Part shown: positions 6,363 to 6,403 of the stretch, in pieces
Numbering within the stretch: the stretch's first letter is position 1
Layout of the letters: every line of letters starts with the position of its first letter
Assembly: GCA_002405405.1 (NCBI GenBank)
Contig: DHLT01000259.1
Coordinates: forward strand, 4,398-10,800
Source of the DNA: Ignavibacteria bacterium UBA4661
GTDB lineage: Bacteria > Bacteroidota > Ignavibacteria > Kapaibacteriales > UBA4661
DNA: 6,403 nucleotides
Direction of reading: 5' to 3'
Notes under the pieces: generated by a model
What the model was told of the DNA's origin: nothing
What the model saw: only the letters and a program-made list of their open reading frames with translations
The model's database searches: none
Made by a program: the position numbers and the translations under genes

Positions 6363-6403
6363 GCCGATTGCATTGGGACATTTTGACCTCGCACAAGTGC
6401 AGG

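Overview
The window looks like chromosomal DNA from a member of the FCB group (Bacteroidota or a relative such as Ignavibacteria/Kapabacteria). This rests on three things: every gene encodes an exported, Asn/Thr/Gly-rich beta-type protein; one gene ends in a type IX secretion (T9SS)-like C-terminal domain; and all four predicted signal peptides are cut directly before Gln. The phylum call is an inference from protein style, not from a marker gene. Base composition is moderate and no mobile element, CRISPR array, tRNA or rRNA is visible.

All genes lie on the minus strand, so they are transcribed from right to left. (1) 4077-6287: a 736-residue secreted repeat protein, probably a beta-solenoid, with matching N- and C-terminal cap repeats and a G8-like NPGTW segment. 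(2) 1735-3978: a second secreted protein that shares its N-terminal module with gene 1. It is split by one in-frame TAA at 2305-2307 into a 557-residue N-terminal part and a downstream part that carries the DWVLIELR segment and a dockerin-like pair of calcium loops. (3) 436-1722: a 428-residue secreted protein, starting 12 bases after gene 2, with an FN3-like middle and a T9SS/FlgD-like C-terminal domain. (4) 1-316: the N-terminal 105 codons of another exported protein, probably of the outer membrane, cut by the window edge.

Together this reads as a cell-surface or extracellular protein locus. A modest, unproven model is that gene 2 (dockerin-like end) and gene 3 (beta-sandwich start, T9SS-like end) are a co-translated pair, with gene 3 exported and anchored by T9SS. 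The strongest observation is the single stop codon that breaks gene 2 in the middle of a conserved module while the frame stays open for 189 codons beyond it. Small inverted repeats sit over the translation start of gene 2, and a helically phased direct repeat lies upstream of gene 1.
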